DNA from: Diadema setosum
Lineage: Eukaryota; Echinodermata; Echinoidea; Diadematoida; Diadematidae
Length of the DNA stretch: 64,000 nt
Assembly: GCF_964275005.1 (NCBI RefSeq)
Contig: NC_092686.1
Location: forward strand, 17,746,547-17,810,546
Direction of reading: 5' to 3'
Shown here: one piece after another, positions 13,310 through 25,992 of the stretch
How positions within the stretch are numbered: the stretch's first letter is position 1
Layout: each line of letters starts with the position of its first letter
Made by a program: the position numbers and the translations under genes
The notes under the pieces: model-generated
What the model was told of the DNA's origin: nothing
Seen by the model: only the letters and a program-made list of their open reading frames with translations
The model's database searches: none

Positions 13310-13950
13310 TACATGTGGATTCAGTCACAGGGAATGCAGAATATAGAGCACATTGATTGTTGGTGGGAAATTGGACAATTTGTTCAAAAGTTAAGAATTT
13401 TTTTAAGTGTATGTGAAATCCATGTGCCATCATTACCGGATAAGAATACTGTAAAACGAGGAATGTTCGCGTGCATTTTAATTTCGCAAATTTCGCGAGC
13501 GCCAAGATTCGCGAAGTAAAAATGCACGCGAAAGTCCTTGTCTACGCTATATGCCTTGAATGCCAATGGCAGTTTGTGAAAATATCATGCCGCAAAAAAG
13601 GCTGTCGGCTCCAATTCGCGAAAAATTCATGCCGCGAATATATCGTGTTTTACAGTACTAGAACAATTTTGTGATGTAACAGTAGGACAATGATAGGAAG
13701 AAAATGTGAAGAGAATTCCACAGAATTTTATCATTTATGGTGGTCACTGACATTCTTCCTCCTGCCCTCTTTACATTAGTTGCTCTTTCATTATGCTATA
13801 AAAATGACAAAATGTTGAATTCTCTTTATATTTTCTACATATTATTGCCATACTATGACATCACAAATTGAGTCTTCTCATCCAGCAATGACAGCACATA
13901 TGGATTACCATTCCATGACTGACCATTTTAAAAACCCAAACTTCTTCGAT
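13310..13950. mobile_element. Large fold-back element, copy 2, split by a nested MITE
   Basis: Its left part (GAAATTGGACAATTTGTTCAAA) and right part (GAGTCTTCTCATCCAGCAATG) match copy 1 at about 11270 and 11600. The MITE at 13449-13655 interrupts the left arm, so this element was in place first. Outer edges are approximate. Confidence 0.6.
13449..13655. mobile_element. MITE with CTGTAAAACG ends and TA target duplication, nested in a fold-back element
   Basis: The inverted ends CTGTAAAACG and CGTGTTTTACAG are flanked by TA (13447-13448 and 13656-13657), as in the Tc1/mariner superfamily. The 207-bp interior is rich in TCGCGAA-type CpG palindromes and noncoding. An older copy is at 10138-10335. 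Assignment to mariner rests only on TA and the ends. Confidence 0.65.
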
Positions 13951-15712
13951 ATATCTTGCCCAGGTATTCTGCATACTGTGGTGATACACTGATTAGATAT
14001 GTGGCAAAATACGTCAAGGTCAGCGGTCAATGTATGCTGTACTTTTGCTGAAAAATGACATTTTTTAGCTGTAGTTTCATCTATGACTGTTTAATTGTGA
14101 TAAAAGAAAGGAGGGAGGGGTATGAATACATGACTGTAAACATGAAACGATAGTAATTCAAGGTCAAAAGTCATGAGACACTAAGAGATATTTAATTACT
14201 CCCTCGCCTGGACACTATCTGATTCATACATTTCTTGGCATTTTTTGGTGATTCGTTTCCCGTCCAGAATTTCAAATTTCCCCGGAATGAGACAACGTTC
14301 TCCCTTGCCTCTGAGAAAGGATCACAGTCCTCTAATAATCTCATGCATCTAGAATTCCAATTTGTTTACTGAAATTGTTAGAGTGGAAATAAACACAATA
14401 TCAGAGATGGTGCAGTCAGCTGACTGTGGGGGTGGTCATCATTACCCAGACTTTGATTGGAGACTGACCTCATGCCAGGGGCTGATAAATCATTGGTGCC
14501 CCAAAAACGGGAAGGGATGGGGGTTCAGAGGATTCGAGAGGAGTACCATGATAACCTAAAGAGGTCAAAGTCTTGATTTATCATGACTTATTTTGCGCTT
14601 AGAGTAGGTTGTACTCTGTAGATCCCCAAAACTGAAGTGGTGAATTGCTTTTTTATTTCAGCTAGGAAGTTATGCAAGCAATTTTCAGTGAAGTGCAGAA
14701 GTGACCATTCCCCCATACACAAGGGAAAATTTACATGTAAAGCATGTGCACTTCATGTAATATATCTGTACCCATTGTGACATGAAAGTTCCCACACATA
14801 TCCTGCCTGTGTTCCAAATACACAAAATAATGTTTATCAGTATTTGGAAAAAGAGAAGAAAATTTTGGGGTTGCTTTCCCTGATTTGCAATTACTGTTCA
14901 GAATTGTTCATCTCACTAATTTGCATTAACATGCCTCGATAGTGTAGTGATAGAATGTGATTAACCTATATCCGCTCCAATCTTTGTTTTGTAAAGAGGC
15001 TCTTTTTTAGCTCCTATGCTGATTGACAGCAAGAATTGGAAGGTACAGGCATCCCCATGTCAGTTATCACACGTCGTCTTCCCCCTTCCCCCCCCCCCCT
15101 TAATAAATGTGAAGGAGAGAGGTTCATTTGCATCTTAACACCATGGCAGGTCAGAACCTGCGATGCACACACTGGGTTTGACACCCCTCAGCAAACACCG
15201 GCTCACCAAGACTCTCTGGTGACGTCAGCCGTACCTAGGGAGATATGTGTGGAGGTGAACGAGGAGGGATGCAGGGCTGGAGGAAAAGCATGTAGACCAG
15301 CGAAGAGATGAACATTTCAGTTTGTGCGACAAGTGTTGACTTTACCTCTTGTGTGGGACAGGTGATACGAGACAAGCATGTCTGCTGCACTTTGTGCTAT
15401 GGTGCAGTGAAGTGTAGGGTGCTGGGAATGTGGTGAAAAGGGAATGACAAAAATTAGGAGAATTTATGTTGAGTCTCATATTCCACCCACTGTAGAGTTA
15501 AAGATGTAATTTGTGATTATCAAGGGAATTCATTGTTTGTGAAGAGTTTGAGTGTCAAGGTGCTGCCGTAGGAAAACTTCAAAATATACAAGTTGTTTAT
15601 TGTCTTACTGTGCAAACTAAAGAGTGAATACACAGTTTTGCTGTGTTGAAGTCACCATGCCATACAACCTGTTGGTAAAATGTACTTTCTGTTCCCTTTT
15701 ATGATATTACAG

Positions 15713-17452
15713 GAAGGAAGACCAGACGAGGATGGAACAACTGACACAGGGACAACCAACACTTCCAATCAGCTTGAAAAAGACAGCGGAGTTGGCCGAG
15801 CAACAGACGAAAGCACCAGGCATGATGAGAGCTCCGAACATGAAATCCTTGTGGACGATGCCAGTGTACATCAAAAGTTTCCAGTGGATACAGCCAGCAT
15901 AGGGAGCGGCGGGGATCTGAGATACAGCAACGACAGCTTCACCTCCAACTCGACGGCGGAGCATGAATTCATGGGGCAGGAGATATCCATGGAGGAGTGC
16001 TTAAAGTTCCAAGCGGCACTGGAGAGCAAATGTGACAATAAGCACTTGAGGAGTGATACCGACGAGAGCATGAGGGGGAAGGATACCAAGGTGATGAGAC
16101 TTGGTTCTGATTCCATGGACACTACTAGTCAGAGTGGAGACTCACTAAACAGACCGTGTCGCAATCGCCTCATTTGTGATGCCCAGGAGGAGGCCAAGAA
16201 AGAGTTGAGAATAAATGGGAATGATGTGTGGCAGTCCAACCAATCACAGGATGAACAACTTGACACTATTCCATGCCAGTGCACAGGCTCCGACACTAAA
16301 ACGTGCAGCCAGAAAGTGGACAAGCCCGAGAAAGACACGTCTCACCAGCGACCCGCTGACCTGTCGCTGGATGGTAAGGAAGAAGCTAACAAGGAGAATG
16401 GTACACCAAGCAGTGAGCGTCAGCATCGCAGGTCTGGGTCGGGGTCAGGGAGGACACACAGAGCACCCAGGACCGTGCCAGGAAGTCCTGGGGGTCGGAG
16501 TAAGTCCTCTTCAAGTTCCAGGGACAGGTCAAAGAGCACAAGCAGCTCTGGCTCTAGTAAGGGAACAAGCAAAGATAGGCAGAACAGTCCAGCAAAATCT
16601 GTCTCTTCAAACACATCGGAGGCGAGCCATCAACATCAACAAACCCAGCAGCAGGATGGCTTAGGCCAGCTGCCTGGTGCCACCCCATATCCAAGAAGAC
16701 CAGCTACCAACCCTCATCTCAGAGCACAGTTCTGCCAGAGGAGCCCTTACCTAATGCAGCATGATTCCACAAGGACTAATCTCTTGAAACACAACTGGAA
16801 AATGCAGCAGCAAAATTCACAGCTGAGAAAGAGCTTCGACAGGTATGGAAGCATCCAAAGCTTGCAGTCTGTGCCTGGTTATGCCAAGCATTATCGCAGC
16901 TACCTCCACCTTGTCAACCAGAATGAGGAGAACATGGTGAATAATCAGAGCAATACACATAAGAACCTGGAGAGCCAGTGGAAGGTTAAGATTCGCAGTG
17001 ATGGCACTCGGTACATAACAAAGCGATCCAGTCGAGATCGCCTCCTCAAGGAGCGAGCATCAAAGATCCAAGAAGAGAGGGCTGGCATGACGACAGATGA
17101 TGAGGCAGTCAGCGAGATGAAACTCGGTCGGTATTGGAGCAAAGAAGACCGAAAGCGACACTTAGAACGTGCCAGGGACCAACGGCTGCGCAGAGAGTAC
17201 ATGATGCAAGCCAGAATGGAGTGTCTACAAGAGCTGGAGGAAGATGGGATCCTAAGTGGTGGGGGAGGTGGGGGTGGCAAACGGGAACCAGACATTGTAG
17301 AGCTAAGCCATCGCAAACTGCTCAAGAAGAAAGGACGCAAGATGATGTTAGATGACTTTACCACAGTCCAGGAGATGTTGATTCATGGATCCAAGGTCAG
17401 CCCAGACACTGCCAAGGAGTTCAGTCCCATTCTGAATGTAACCATGGTATGA
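15713..17452 (+). CDS. pdzrn3: PDZRN3/4-like E3 ubiquitin ligase, terminal coding exon (579 aa)
   Basis: The acceptor ATATTACAG ends at 15712. The first codon is GAA, phase 0, continuing the exon at 10534. The start recognised as in family is an acidic block with LEKDSGVG and DESTRHDESSE, as in vertebrate PDZRN3. The middle (about residues 190-370 of this exon) is Ser/Gln/Arg-rich and disordered, and it is lineage-specific. The strongly conserved C-terminal part follows: WKVKIRSDGTRYITKR, then EERAGMTTDDEAVSEMKLGR and YWSKEDRKRHLERARDQRLR (basic coiled-coil-like), then IVELSHRKLLKKKGRK. The last residues NVTMV fit a class I PDZ ligand, where vertebrates have a VTTV-type end. A run of seven Gly (about 17260-17280) is inserted between conserved blocks. 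The catalytic RING lies upstream of the window. PDZRN3 versus PDZRN4 cannot be separated, since invertebrates may have one orthologue. Confidence 0.9.
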   Translation, partial: EGRPDEDGTTDTGTTNTSNQLEKDSGVGRATDESTRHDESSEHEILVDDASVHQKFPVDTASIGSGGDLRYSNDSFTSNSTAEHEFMGQEISMEECLKFQAALESKCDNKHLRSDTDESMRGKDTKVMRLGSDSMDTTSQSGDSLNRPCRNRLICDAQEEAKKELRINGNDVWQSNQSQDEQLDTIPCQCTGSDTKTCSQKVDKPEKDTSHQRPADLSLDGKEEANKENGTPSSERQHRRSGSGSGRTHRAPRTVPGSPGGRSKSSSSSRDRSKSTSSSGSSKGTSKDRQNSPAKSVSSNTSEASHQHQQTQQQDGLGQLPGATPYPRRPATNPHLRAQFCQRSPYLMQHDSTRTNLLKHNWKMQQQNSQLRKSFDRYGSIQSLQSVPGYAKHYRSYLHLVNQNEENMVNNQSNTHKNLESQWKVKIRSDGTRYITKRSSRDRLLKERASKIQEERAGMTTDDEAVSEMKLGRYWSKEDRKRHLERARDQRLRREYMMQARMECLQELEEDGILSGGGGGGGKREPDIVELSHRKLLKKKGRKMMLDDFTTVQEMLIHGSKVSPDTAKEFSPILNVTMV

Positions 17453-19369
17453 TGCCATTAGCTGAACTATCTTGCTCTCCTTTCCTCTTGACAGGTTGAT
17501 GCTCAGCCATATTGAAGGCTTTCCTTGCAAGAATAAAAATTTTTATTAATTACACAGCTTCTTTTTCTTGGCTAATAATGAAAATGAGGCGTTAGGTCGA
17601 GCTGGAATCCAGTCGTAGAATAGAATTTCCTAATGTTTCTGAATGGCTCAGTGTAGTTTTGTTGAAAATGAATCAAAGTTTAAAAACAAATGTGTGTGAA
17701 TTAAAAAAAAAATAGTATGACATTGAGTGAGAGATGTTCATGCAACTCTGAAATCTGGTAATGAGCAGAATGAAATTATTTCCACCTATTCAGAGCTATG
17801 CAGGCTACAGTTTGGAGAAAAATGTCTCATTGTTCACATGAGTTCCCTTTGTGGAATAGAGTTAATTGAATTCTTGGTGATGGCCCTAAATTTGTCAGTC
17901 GTAATCGGGATGCTGACCATCTGTCTTACTGACAGATAATTTATCTGACAAGGTGATTCCATCCGACATTCGTGGCTCATTAAGTTGTGCCCGACAGCTG
18001 ATGTCCATCATGCCAAGATGTTTATGAGGGTGCCAAAGGAGAGATTGGCTATCTCCTTCAATCATACCTGCTCATTACATAGGGCTCTTCATTCGGCCGC
18101 TCTGCCAAACGTCTTTGTATCTTGTGGAGTTGTAATGGAATCAGTCAATGTGTTAGCCTTCGTAGTTATTATTATGAGATATTAACTCTCTATTAGTTGC
18201 CTAAAATTTTGTGGGGTTTTGTGTGACAGCAATCTTTTAATGAGATTACCAATTTTAAGGGCCAATCACTATTTTGTGTGACAAAGTGATGATTTTTGCC
18301 ATGCTTCAAGTTGCATCTGTGAAACGATCTTCTTTAAAGATATCTATTTTAACTTTGAATATGTTTAAATGATTCACATATTTCATATTATATATTGCTT
18401 ACTTTCACTATAGAATGTATGTTTAAAGATTGTGTAAATATTAAGAACAAAGTATCTTATCAAATGATATACAAACTTGAAAACATATTAACGTGTGAAC
18501 ACTTCATGTTGGGATGAGATTGTGTACATGAATACAGTGACATGTCATAACTTTCAGTCTAAGTCAATATTGTGTGCATCTTTCTCATAAAATGGCTTAA
18601 GTGTTCATGTAAAGCTAAATGAACTTTTTTTGCACAGATTTAGGTGAATATTTATAGTAGGAATTGCCAAATGTCCCAAGTAAATCTATCATTTTAGCTG
18701 TGAGTACAGTTAAGAATGACAGGGATTAAAGTAGGGAAATGTCTTGTTGATTGACACCTATGTTCTGCCCAACATAGAGAGATGAAGTGTATGCAATACT
18801 AGTATTCAACAAAACAAAATGTGACTTCCAGGAGTGATAAAAACCAGTATGAGTGGCTTTCCTGTACAGAAAAATTTTGTTGCCAATCCAAACAGAATGA
18901 AACAAAAACCAACAAAATCTGAATTTGGAATAGGAGAAGATTGAGGAAATTGTGAAGAAAAGGAAACCCCTTTTTTGAGGGAGGCATGGTAAAACAATTT
19001 ACGAGGAGGGAAATGGGAAACATGACACTATTCAATCATGTCGCACCGAATCAAGCTGTGAATTGCCGTTAGTACTCTGGATGATCAATCGTATTCTCTG
19101 ACCAGCAATCTGCCCCAAAGCACACAGGGAGGGAGAGATCAAGGCTTTGCCTCAGCAAGAATCCTTACAGAGAGTGATAGAATGAAAGAAAGAAAGCATC
19201 AGAGAGCAAGAAAGAGATACATGGAAAGAGCCTGGAATGTGGTGACATACATTTAGCATTCAAGAGAGATGAGCAGAGAGGTAAAGTGATAAGTAAATGG
19301 GATGCAGATTAATGGAGGGAATATTACATGAGAGGAAAACAGTCAGAAATAGAACTTAAACTACAGAAA
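17453..19369 (+). other. Probable 3' UTR / downstream flank of the PDZRN3-like gene
   Basis: AATAAA at 17532-17537 lies 80 nt after the stop codon and could end a short 3' UTR. Beyond it the sequence is AT-rich without a credible coding frame. Whether a longer 3' UTR extends towards the AATAAA near 21679 cannot be decided by reading. Confidence 0.45.
17532..17537 (+). terminator. Candidate poly(A) signal of the PDZRN3-like gene
   Basis: AATAAA in an AT-rich context, 80 nt downstream of the TGA stop at 17450-17452. A further AATAAA at 21679-21684 is an alternative distal site. Confidence 0.45.
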
Positions 19370-20345
19370 AATAAGAAGAATATGGAGATGTACACGTGAA
19401 GCAAGAAAGAGACGTAGATAGATGGAGATAGAGTAAAAGAGACAAGGGATGGAGAGATAAGTAGAAGAGAAAGAGATGAACATAGAGTAAAGAGAAAGAT
19501 GCAGAGAGATGGAGAAATAAAGAAAAAGAGAGAAACGGAGAGATAGAGAATAGAGAGGGGGAGATATGGTAAAAGAGAAAGAGTTGCAGAAGATGGTTAT
19601 AAAGTAAAAGATAGGGAGATGTGGAGAGAGAGAGAGTATAAGAGACAAGTGCTGAGAGGTTGAGTAAAAGAGACAGATGCAGGGATCTGGAGATGTAGTA
19701 AAAAAGACAAAATGGATAGAGAGTAAGAGAGACAGTTTCAGAAATGTGAAACAGAAAGAGGTGAAGATAGAGTAAAGTAGACAGAGATGCAGAGATATAG
19801 TAAAAGAAAGAGATGTGGGAGGTGGAGATTGAGCATGAACGACAAAGAGGTATGAGAGATAGAACATAAAAGAGACAGAAATGCAGAAATGTGGAGAGAG
19901 AGAGTAAAACAGCGAAATAAAGGGAGATGGAGATAGAGTAAAAGAGAAATAGATTTGGAGAGAGCGTGTGTGTGTGTATATATATGAGATGGGTGCCAAA
20001 TGGTGGAGGTAGAGTAAAAGAGACAGATGCAGGACTCTGGAGATGTAGTAAAACAGACAAGTGGAGAAAGAGAGAGAGATAGGGTGATAGAGATTCAGAG
20101 AGATGGAAATAGAGTAAAAGAGAGATGCAGATAGGCAGGGATAGAGTGAAGGAGAGATGTAGAGAGGTGGAGGTAGAATAAAGGCAAAAGATCTAGGGAA
20201 ATGGATATAAAGTGAAAGAGAGGGACAAAAAGACTGATGCAGAGAGGCGGAGTAAGAGTAAAAAGAGAGAGAGATGCAGGGAGATGGATATGGCGTAAAT
20301 GGAAGCGATTCAGAGAGATGGAGAGAGAGAAATATGACAAAGGGG
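19370..20345. repeat. Purine-rich minisatellite, degenerate units of about 32-40 bp
   Basis: Nearly 1 kb of A/G-rich sequence is built from diverged repeats of GAGATGGAGATAGAGTAAAA followed by GAGACAGATGCAGAG. A looser purine-rich lead-in begins near 19170, and a short (GT)n/(TA)n interruption sits at about 19966-19985. The opposite strand is open over long stretches only because it is Ser/Leu/Phe/Tyr low complexity, so I do not call a gene. Strong strand asymmetry makes it a candidate for triplex formation. Confidence 0.8.
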
Positions 20346-23300
20346 ATAATAATATATGGCCATCCAGACAGAGAAAAAAAGATGCCTTAAAATTGGCAGC
20401 TAAGTGTGCAGTTACATAGAATCACATTTTTGTCACCCCAATCGTAAACTCTCACATGAAACCTCTGCTATTGATCATCCAGCCAGCAGATCCAGCACTG
20501 AAAGCATGAACAGGTACGACCCCAATGGGCAATGCCGTTGTTTATTTTCTTGTTCCAATATATATTGCTCTGTTAAAGCATTTCTCTGTATGGTTTTTCT
20601 CTTGGTTGTAATCACTGCCTGGTCACTGCATTATTTTGTTGTCTTCTTACTCGACTGTACTCTCTTCTCAGAGAGGTAATCCAATGATGTGACACACTTC
20701 TATTGTGCCAAACCAGCATCTGCTAATATGTCAGCATGCCAATATCGTATGATTCTATATCTTTGTTTTTATTCAACTGTCTTATGTACCTGGCACACCA
20801 GCTGCATGCAAATATATACATGTATGTATACATATATACGTATACGTTTATGTATATGTATAGTGTATGCATATATATTTGCAGAGGTTATACTGTTACG
20901 TCAGTCCCTTGTCACTACATTGCAAATTCTTCATTGTAGTGTTATTTGACAACTAGAATAGTTTTTGTTTTAAAGATAGATTATTTATTTTAGATAGGTC
21001 AGTGTTGACACTTGTTGACATACAGATATTTTCTTGTATTTCCGTTTTGCATTACGAATCAGAATTTACCAGTTCATTATATTACGACTAAAAGAGAAAC
21101 TTATTGCCAACGAGGGATCAGGAGAGTTTATTTTGTATAGTCATGTAAATGTGTAAAACAAATATAGGAATAAATATATTACATTGTGTATTTCAATATA
21201 TGAAAGAATGCAGTCAGAGCAGACTGGTCATTGGAACAGGTGAAGCTTTGTATTTCTGTTTAGTTGGGGGACGAGAAGATTTACAATTTTCAACCAGTGG
21301 ACAGAAACACACATTTCATATTCTGTATCATGTGTGGCAGTTATGTGACTTTTTTTTACAGGATATATGAATTACATCTGCTGGACTCGAAGCAAGATGA
21401 AAATGTTGTTTGTATGCATGTCATGTTATATATATGTCATTGACATTTGCCGACAGCGATGCAAAAATATTCTTGTGGTCCATATGTTGTGTGTTCCGAA
21501 TTTTAGCTTGCCTGAGTAATGTGTCATAATTGAAAGAAAGTATGTGGAGATATGATGTCTATTGTTTCTATCTCTTCCCTGTCTGTGTAAGTATTTATTA
21601 AAACACAGAACACTTTATATTTGTCTTTCATGAAACAAGCAGCAACATTTTGCATCCAAGAGAACAAACCCATGAACAAATAAAGCCATATCTGTCTGGT
21701 CCAAAGCTGTGATTATTTGCAACAAGAAGGAGAGTGGTAGTCAAACTTATGTACAGTCCCTTTTTGAAATTTTAAGGAAAGTTCTGTCTGTGTGTGAAAA
21801 ATCACTCAAAAAAATGATCAGGCCGTCAATGTTAACAATTACAAGCTGATTATTTTTGTGTGTATGACGTTATCTCTGATGCCATGCTTATTGTTGTGGG
21901 TTGCAAATTCTCACTAACAGCACAAAATCTGTAGAGCAGTAAGCTGCTGTAGGTTGCCCCAAGTCTGGAATCTGATTTTGATTCACACTTTGTGTCTCAT
22001 CACTGTTTTAAACTTGTATTTACAATATAAACTTCAAGCTCTCTTCGTGAAGTCAGGATCGGAATGCCATAACAATGTCCTTAGAAGTTTGTGATGCGAT
22101 GGCTTTGGCACATACCTTGCATTTCTGTGAAATGCTTATCCTGCAACCTTTTTTACTTGATTCTTTTTTTTTTATGATATCAGGTGATAAGCTGTTAGCA
22201 ATATTCACTAGTAAGTATTGTAAGATCCTGTGCTTGCACCTCAAAATCATCTGAAAGGCATATTGATTGTTGGACCCTGTGTGGCTGTGTCGTGATCAAC
22301 GACTTTTGCTCGTGTCTATTTGCCTTTGGGTATTCTGTAGCAAGATGGGGGATGCTAGGCCACAAGACGCTGCAATCTGGTCAAAATATTTTATTCTGAA
22401 AATGGGGGGAGGGAGAGGTAGTCTGCTAAGTTTGCAAAGAGCCAAGTAAGTAGAAAAGTGGTGAACATGTTGACTTAGAGGACGCCTTGTGTTGGATAGC
22501 AAACAGGAGACGGGAGGGCAAACCAAGGATTCTCAACACCATAACGGGTCACACAGACTGACACCAGTGAGCCGCAGCCCAGGGCACTTCTGGCTTCCCC
22601 TCCTCACTCCCTTCCACTAGACTAGGCAAACTAGAAATGAAACACCCAATATTTGGACAAGAACGGTGGCGAATTGATTTTTACTGAGCAGATTATTTGT
22701 GGAAATGAGTTCATAACATATTCATATTTGATGAGATGAGAGAAGCCAGGCTTTGGCTTATGCACGTACTGCTCATCTCTCTGAGGGAAGAGTCTGAATG
22801 TATTCAGCAAATAGACTTTTTGAAACAGAAAAATATTGGAAGTTCAAGGTACTCTCGTGCAAAGCTGTGTGACATTTTCCAAACTTTTTTTTCAGTTTGT
22901 GTGCGCACACAAAATCACAAACACATCACATTGTGCAAGTTGTCATTGATATTCATCTCTGCAAATTGTTGTTTGTTTTGTTGTATGAATTGATTATGGA
23001 TACTTGTAACCTGTACAGAGAAACCTGACGAATTAAATTCTTCACAAATGAACATGTGAGACCATAGTCAAGACAAAGACAAAGATGTGTCCTGTTTGGT
23101 GGTTGTGAAGGAAGTGTCAATATTTGCAAAGCTCAAAGAACAAAATCAGAATCAGTGTGGTGTGTGGGGCTGGATTACACACTTTTTTACGTTACCTTGA
23201 TCTCTATTGATTTCATCCTCAAATCATACATAAATGAACAATCCATTGTGGATTAGAAGTACACACACACATACACAAACATCTATATGGTACGTAGAAT

Positions 23301-25989
23301 TTAAAGAAAAAAAAAAGAAAAGTAATTATTTGATAAAATGTGTGTCTTCTTAATGTGTTGGGTTAGGTGTGTATGTCTGTGTGCATGTGTGGTGGAGATG
23401 CAGCTTAATTACATTTTGTAGCTACATGCAATAAGTAAAGAGTGATTTGAAGCGAAATAGTTCTCAAAGATTCATCAAAATCAGTTATGAAATAAGATAG
23501 TTATGGAATATTTGAAGGTGTGCATATTTTTTTAGCTACATTATAAGTTTAAATGAGATGATGCCAGTGCTTCACAAGTCTCCAACTGACCTACATATTA
23601 TAGGTACCTCTTCACTAAATTCCCCCTTTTTTAATCAAATTAAAAAAGGATTTTAACAAAATGTACATCCTTGGCTTTAAAGTGTACAAATTCCCTGGAA
23701 ATCAAGTACAGCTACAATACACAAAACAGCCATAATTTACATGTGATAGCCCCTGAAAGTATGCACATTTTAATGAAGCAGCTCATATCTCTATAACAAT
23801 TTGGTAATAACAATGTGTGGGAGTTCCAGCTGTACGTTTTTACAAATTATAACAAGTTTCCTTGTTGATCAGTTAGCCGATCGCACACATGCATTGCACA
23901 TCACTATTGTTAAAGACATATTTGGAAAAAGATATTAATAGCGCGATCAATTTAAAGAATCAAGTGATAAACTGGTCTATTTCAAGTTGTTTATATTTTT
24001 GTATGCTCTTTAAAGTTTTCATCTAAAATGCAATAAATAACAATCGGAGTGACAAAAAATTCCAATATTTTGGCAAGGGCATGTCTCTGGCATATTCTAC
24101 AAATATAGCAAACATAATAACCAGGGTATTGGTGCACTTTAAACTATTGTTGCTTTGTAATGACATAGTAATGACGTTTTTTTTTTTTTTTTAGGGTGCT
24201 GGATGGTTGTGGTGCTAAATCATATACCAAAAACATGATCTGAACATTTTGTCTGTACTCATCATTGGGTTAGTTATGAGGCCATGACATGATCACATCA
24301 AGTCACACAAGTGGTTGCAACCAATCTCAGTTTTCTATAAAAACAAGTAATGAGAGTGTATACTTTCAGTTTGAATTCCGTTATGAAGATGCCTGTTTTG
24401 ATATATAACTTTGTTATCCTGGTGAAAAGTCACATTCACATACACAACACAATTTTCCATAATCTGGAATCTAACTCGAGTATTTATGCAATTTTCTCCA
24501 ACTGACTGCCATAGCTTATGGATGGTTGCATAGTACACCCCATTTCCAGATGTTTGTACACAAAATATTTATCTTTACATCATTTCACAACTCTCCCATT
24601 ATGAGCTGAACACCAAAATATCATTACACAATTACAACCTCTGTTGCCCTATCATAGTCTTCATTGCTGGGTTATTGCAAAGCTGCAGTTGCAGTATTTT
24701 ATCTGAAGGGTACAACTTTTTCTTTCCGATGATAGGCCCTATGTCATGGAAATACAACTTGGTATAGTTTTACAGAGTGAACTTTGTAAGGGTCATCATC
24801 ATACATATGACTTCATCATCTCTTCAGTATACATGGTTGCCTAGAATATTGGTTTTGTGAGGACTTGTTAAACTCGAAAGATGCCGTAACTTTCATATCA
24901 TATCTTTTCTTTTTATGAAAATTTCTCCTTTGTGATATATATCTTATTTATCTATTTATTCCCCCCCCCCCCCAACTTGAAGGTGGTATAGAAATGCCAT
25001 TTGGTTGAAAGTTGACGATATTGTGTTACATAAGAGAGTTTACAAGAGGGTTGAGGGTATTCATCAACATATTTTGAGACATCATGAAAATATTTTTTGA
25101 AATGTTCTATTTTTTTTTTGCATAGAAATTCTTGAAGATAATTATCTTCTGTTTCATTATCATTGTAAATTCATCCTACATGTCCATTTCCATTATTATG
25201 ACTACATATAACACATTCTCAACCTCCCCCCCCCCCCCCAAAAAAAAAGACAATAAACAACAGAGACATTGCCATGAATTGTGTGGCATTCATCAAACCT
25301 ACGACCAAGTTTGTCACTTTTCCTCCTCAGGTTGACCCTTCTGTATATCTTAAACCAGGTTCAATGGCTTTCCAAGCTTCTTAAAACCCCTTATCTCATC
25401 ATTGGCTTCCCTTTCCTTTCACGTAAGATCATGATACAGATTTGTCCAGCATACTCTTGTAACTCCATTATAGTGTAATAGTGAATGTTGTTCTCAATGA
25501 GGGCCTTGGATTTTTTTTTCTTTATCATTCCTTTTTATTCCATGGCTTTGGGAAGATTATGGATATTTTGCAAATTCTGTACATTATTTGCTCAAATTTC
25601 TGTCCATTTCCCCTTTCAACATATATTCCATTTTCAATGTAGTAACCATTTTACAGATGACAGCAAAATGTTACCAGTATCAACATTTTCATGTATGAAA
25701 CGCAACTGAAAAGAAACAATAATCACTTGTTGTAAGCATTAAACACAAGAGCTGATCCATCGGAAAAATAGCGAAGTATTGCCGGTACTTCAAGAAATGT
25801 TGCGTATGCGGATCGTTTTAGTCAACGACAAACCATTTTCTATGATAGCTGCAAAACGTCATGTTCGCTGACAATGTCGATGACTGGGTTTACTTGATTA
25901 TAAGCTATAGATGGCGCTATGCAGACACCAGTTCTCGTTCTCTTTGCGCTGACGCCCGAAACTTGTCTTCACAGCCAGTGGGAATCTTA
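20346..25989. other. AT-rich noncoding stretch between the PDZRN3-like gene and the kinase array
   Basis: No exon with recognisable protein similarity was found on either strand. An AT-rich alternating purine/pyrimidine patch (TATATACATGTATG-like) lies at about 20810-20880. T/A and C/A homopolymer junctions occur at about 24179-24193, 24961-24974 and 25227-25248. AATAAA at 21679 could be a distal poly(A) site for the upstream gene. Confidence 0.5.
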
Positions 25990-25992
25990 CCT

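Larger units (their letters stand above)
10645..15712 (+). other. Last intron of the PDZRN3-like gene
   Basis: It is bounded by a GTAAGT donor at 10645 and a TTTTATGATATTACAG acceptor ending at 15712. It carries a 28-bp tandem duplication, two large fold-back repeats, and a small MITE nested in one of them (listed separately). A (TTTG)n microsatellite lies near 12464-12489, and poly-C/poly-pyrimidine lies near 15085-15101. Stretches 11761-13309 and 13951-15712 otherwise show nothing I can identify. Confidence 0.8.

Noticed and set aside
15036-15311. 91-aa ORF in the last PDZRN3-like intron
   Set aside because: No family likeness, contains a translated poly-pyrimidine tract, and no good splice sites link it to the flanking exons in phase.
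19356-20060. Two long overlapping minus-strand ORFs (234 and 212 aa)
   Set aside because: They are translations of the pyrimidine strand of the purine minisatellite: Ser/Leu/Phe/Tyr low complexity, no start context, no family.
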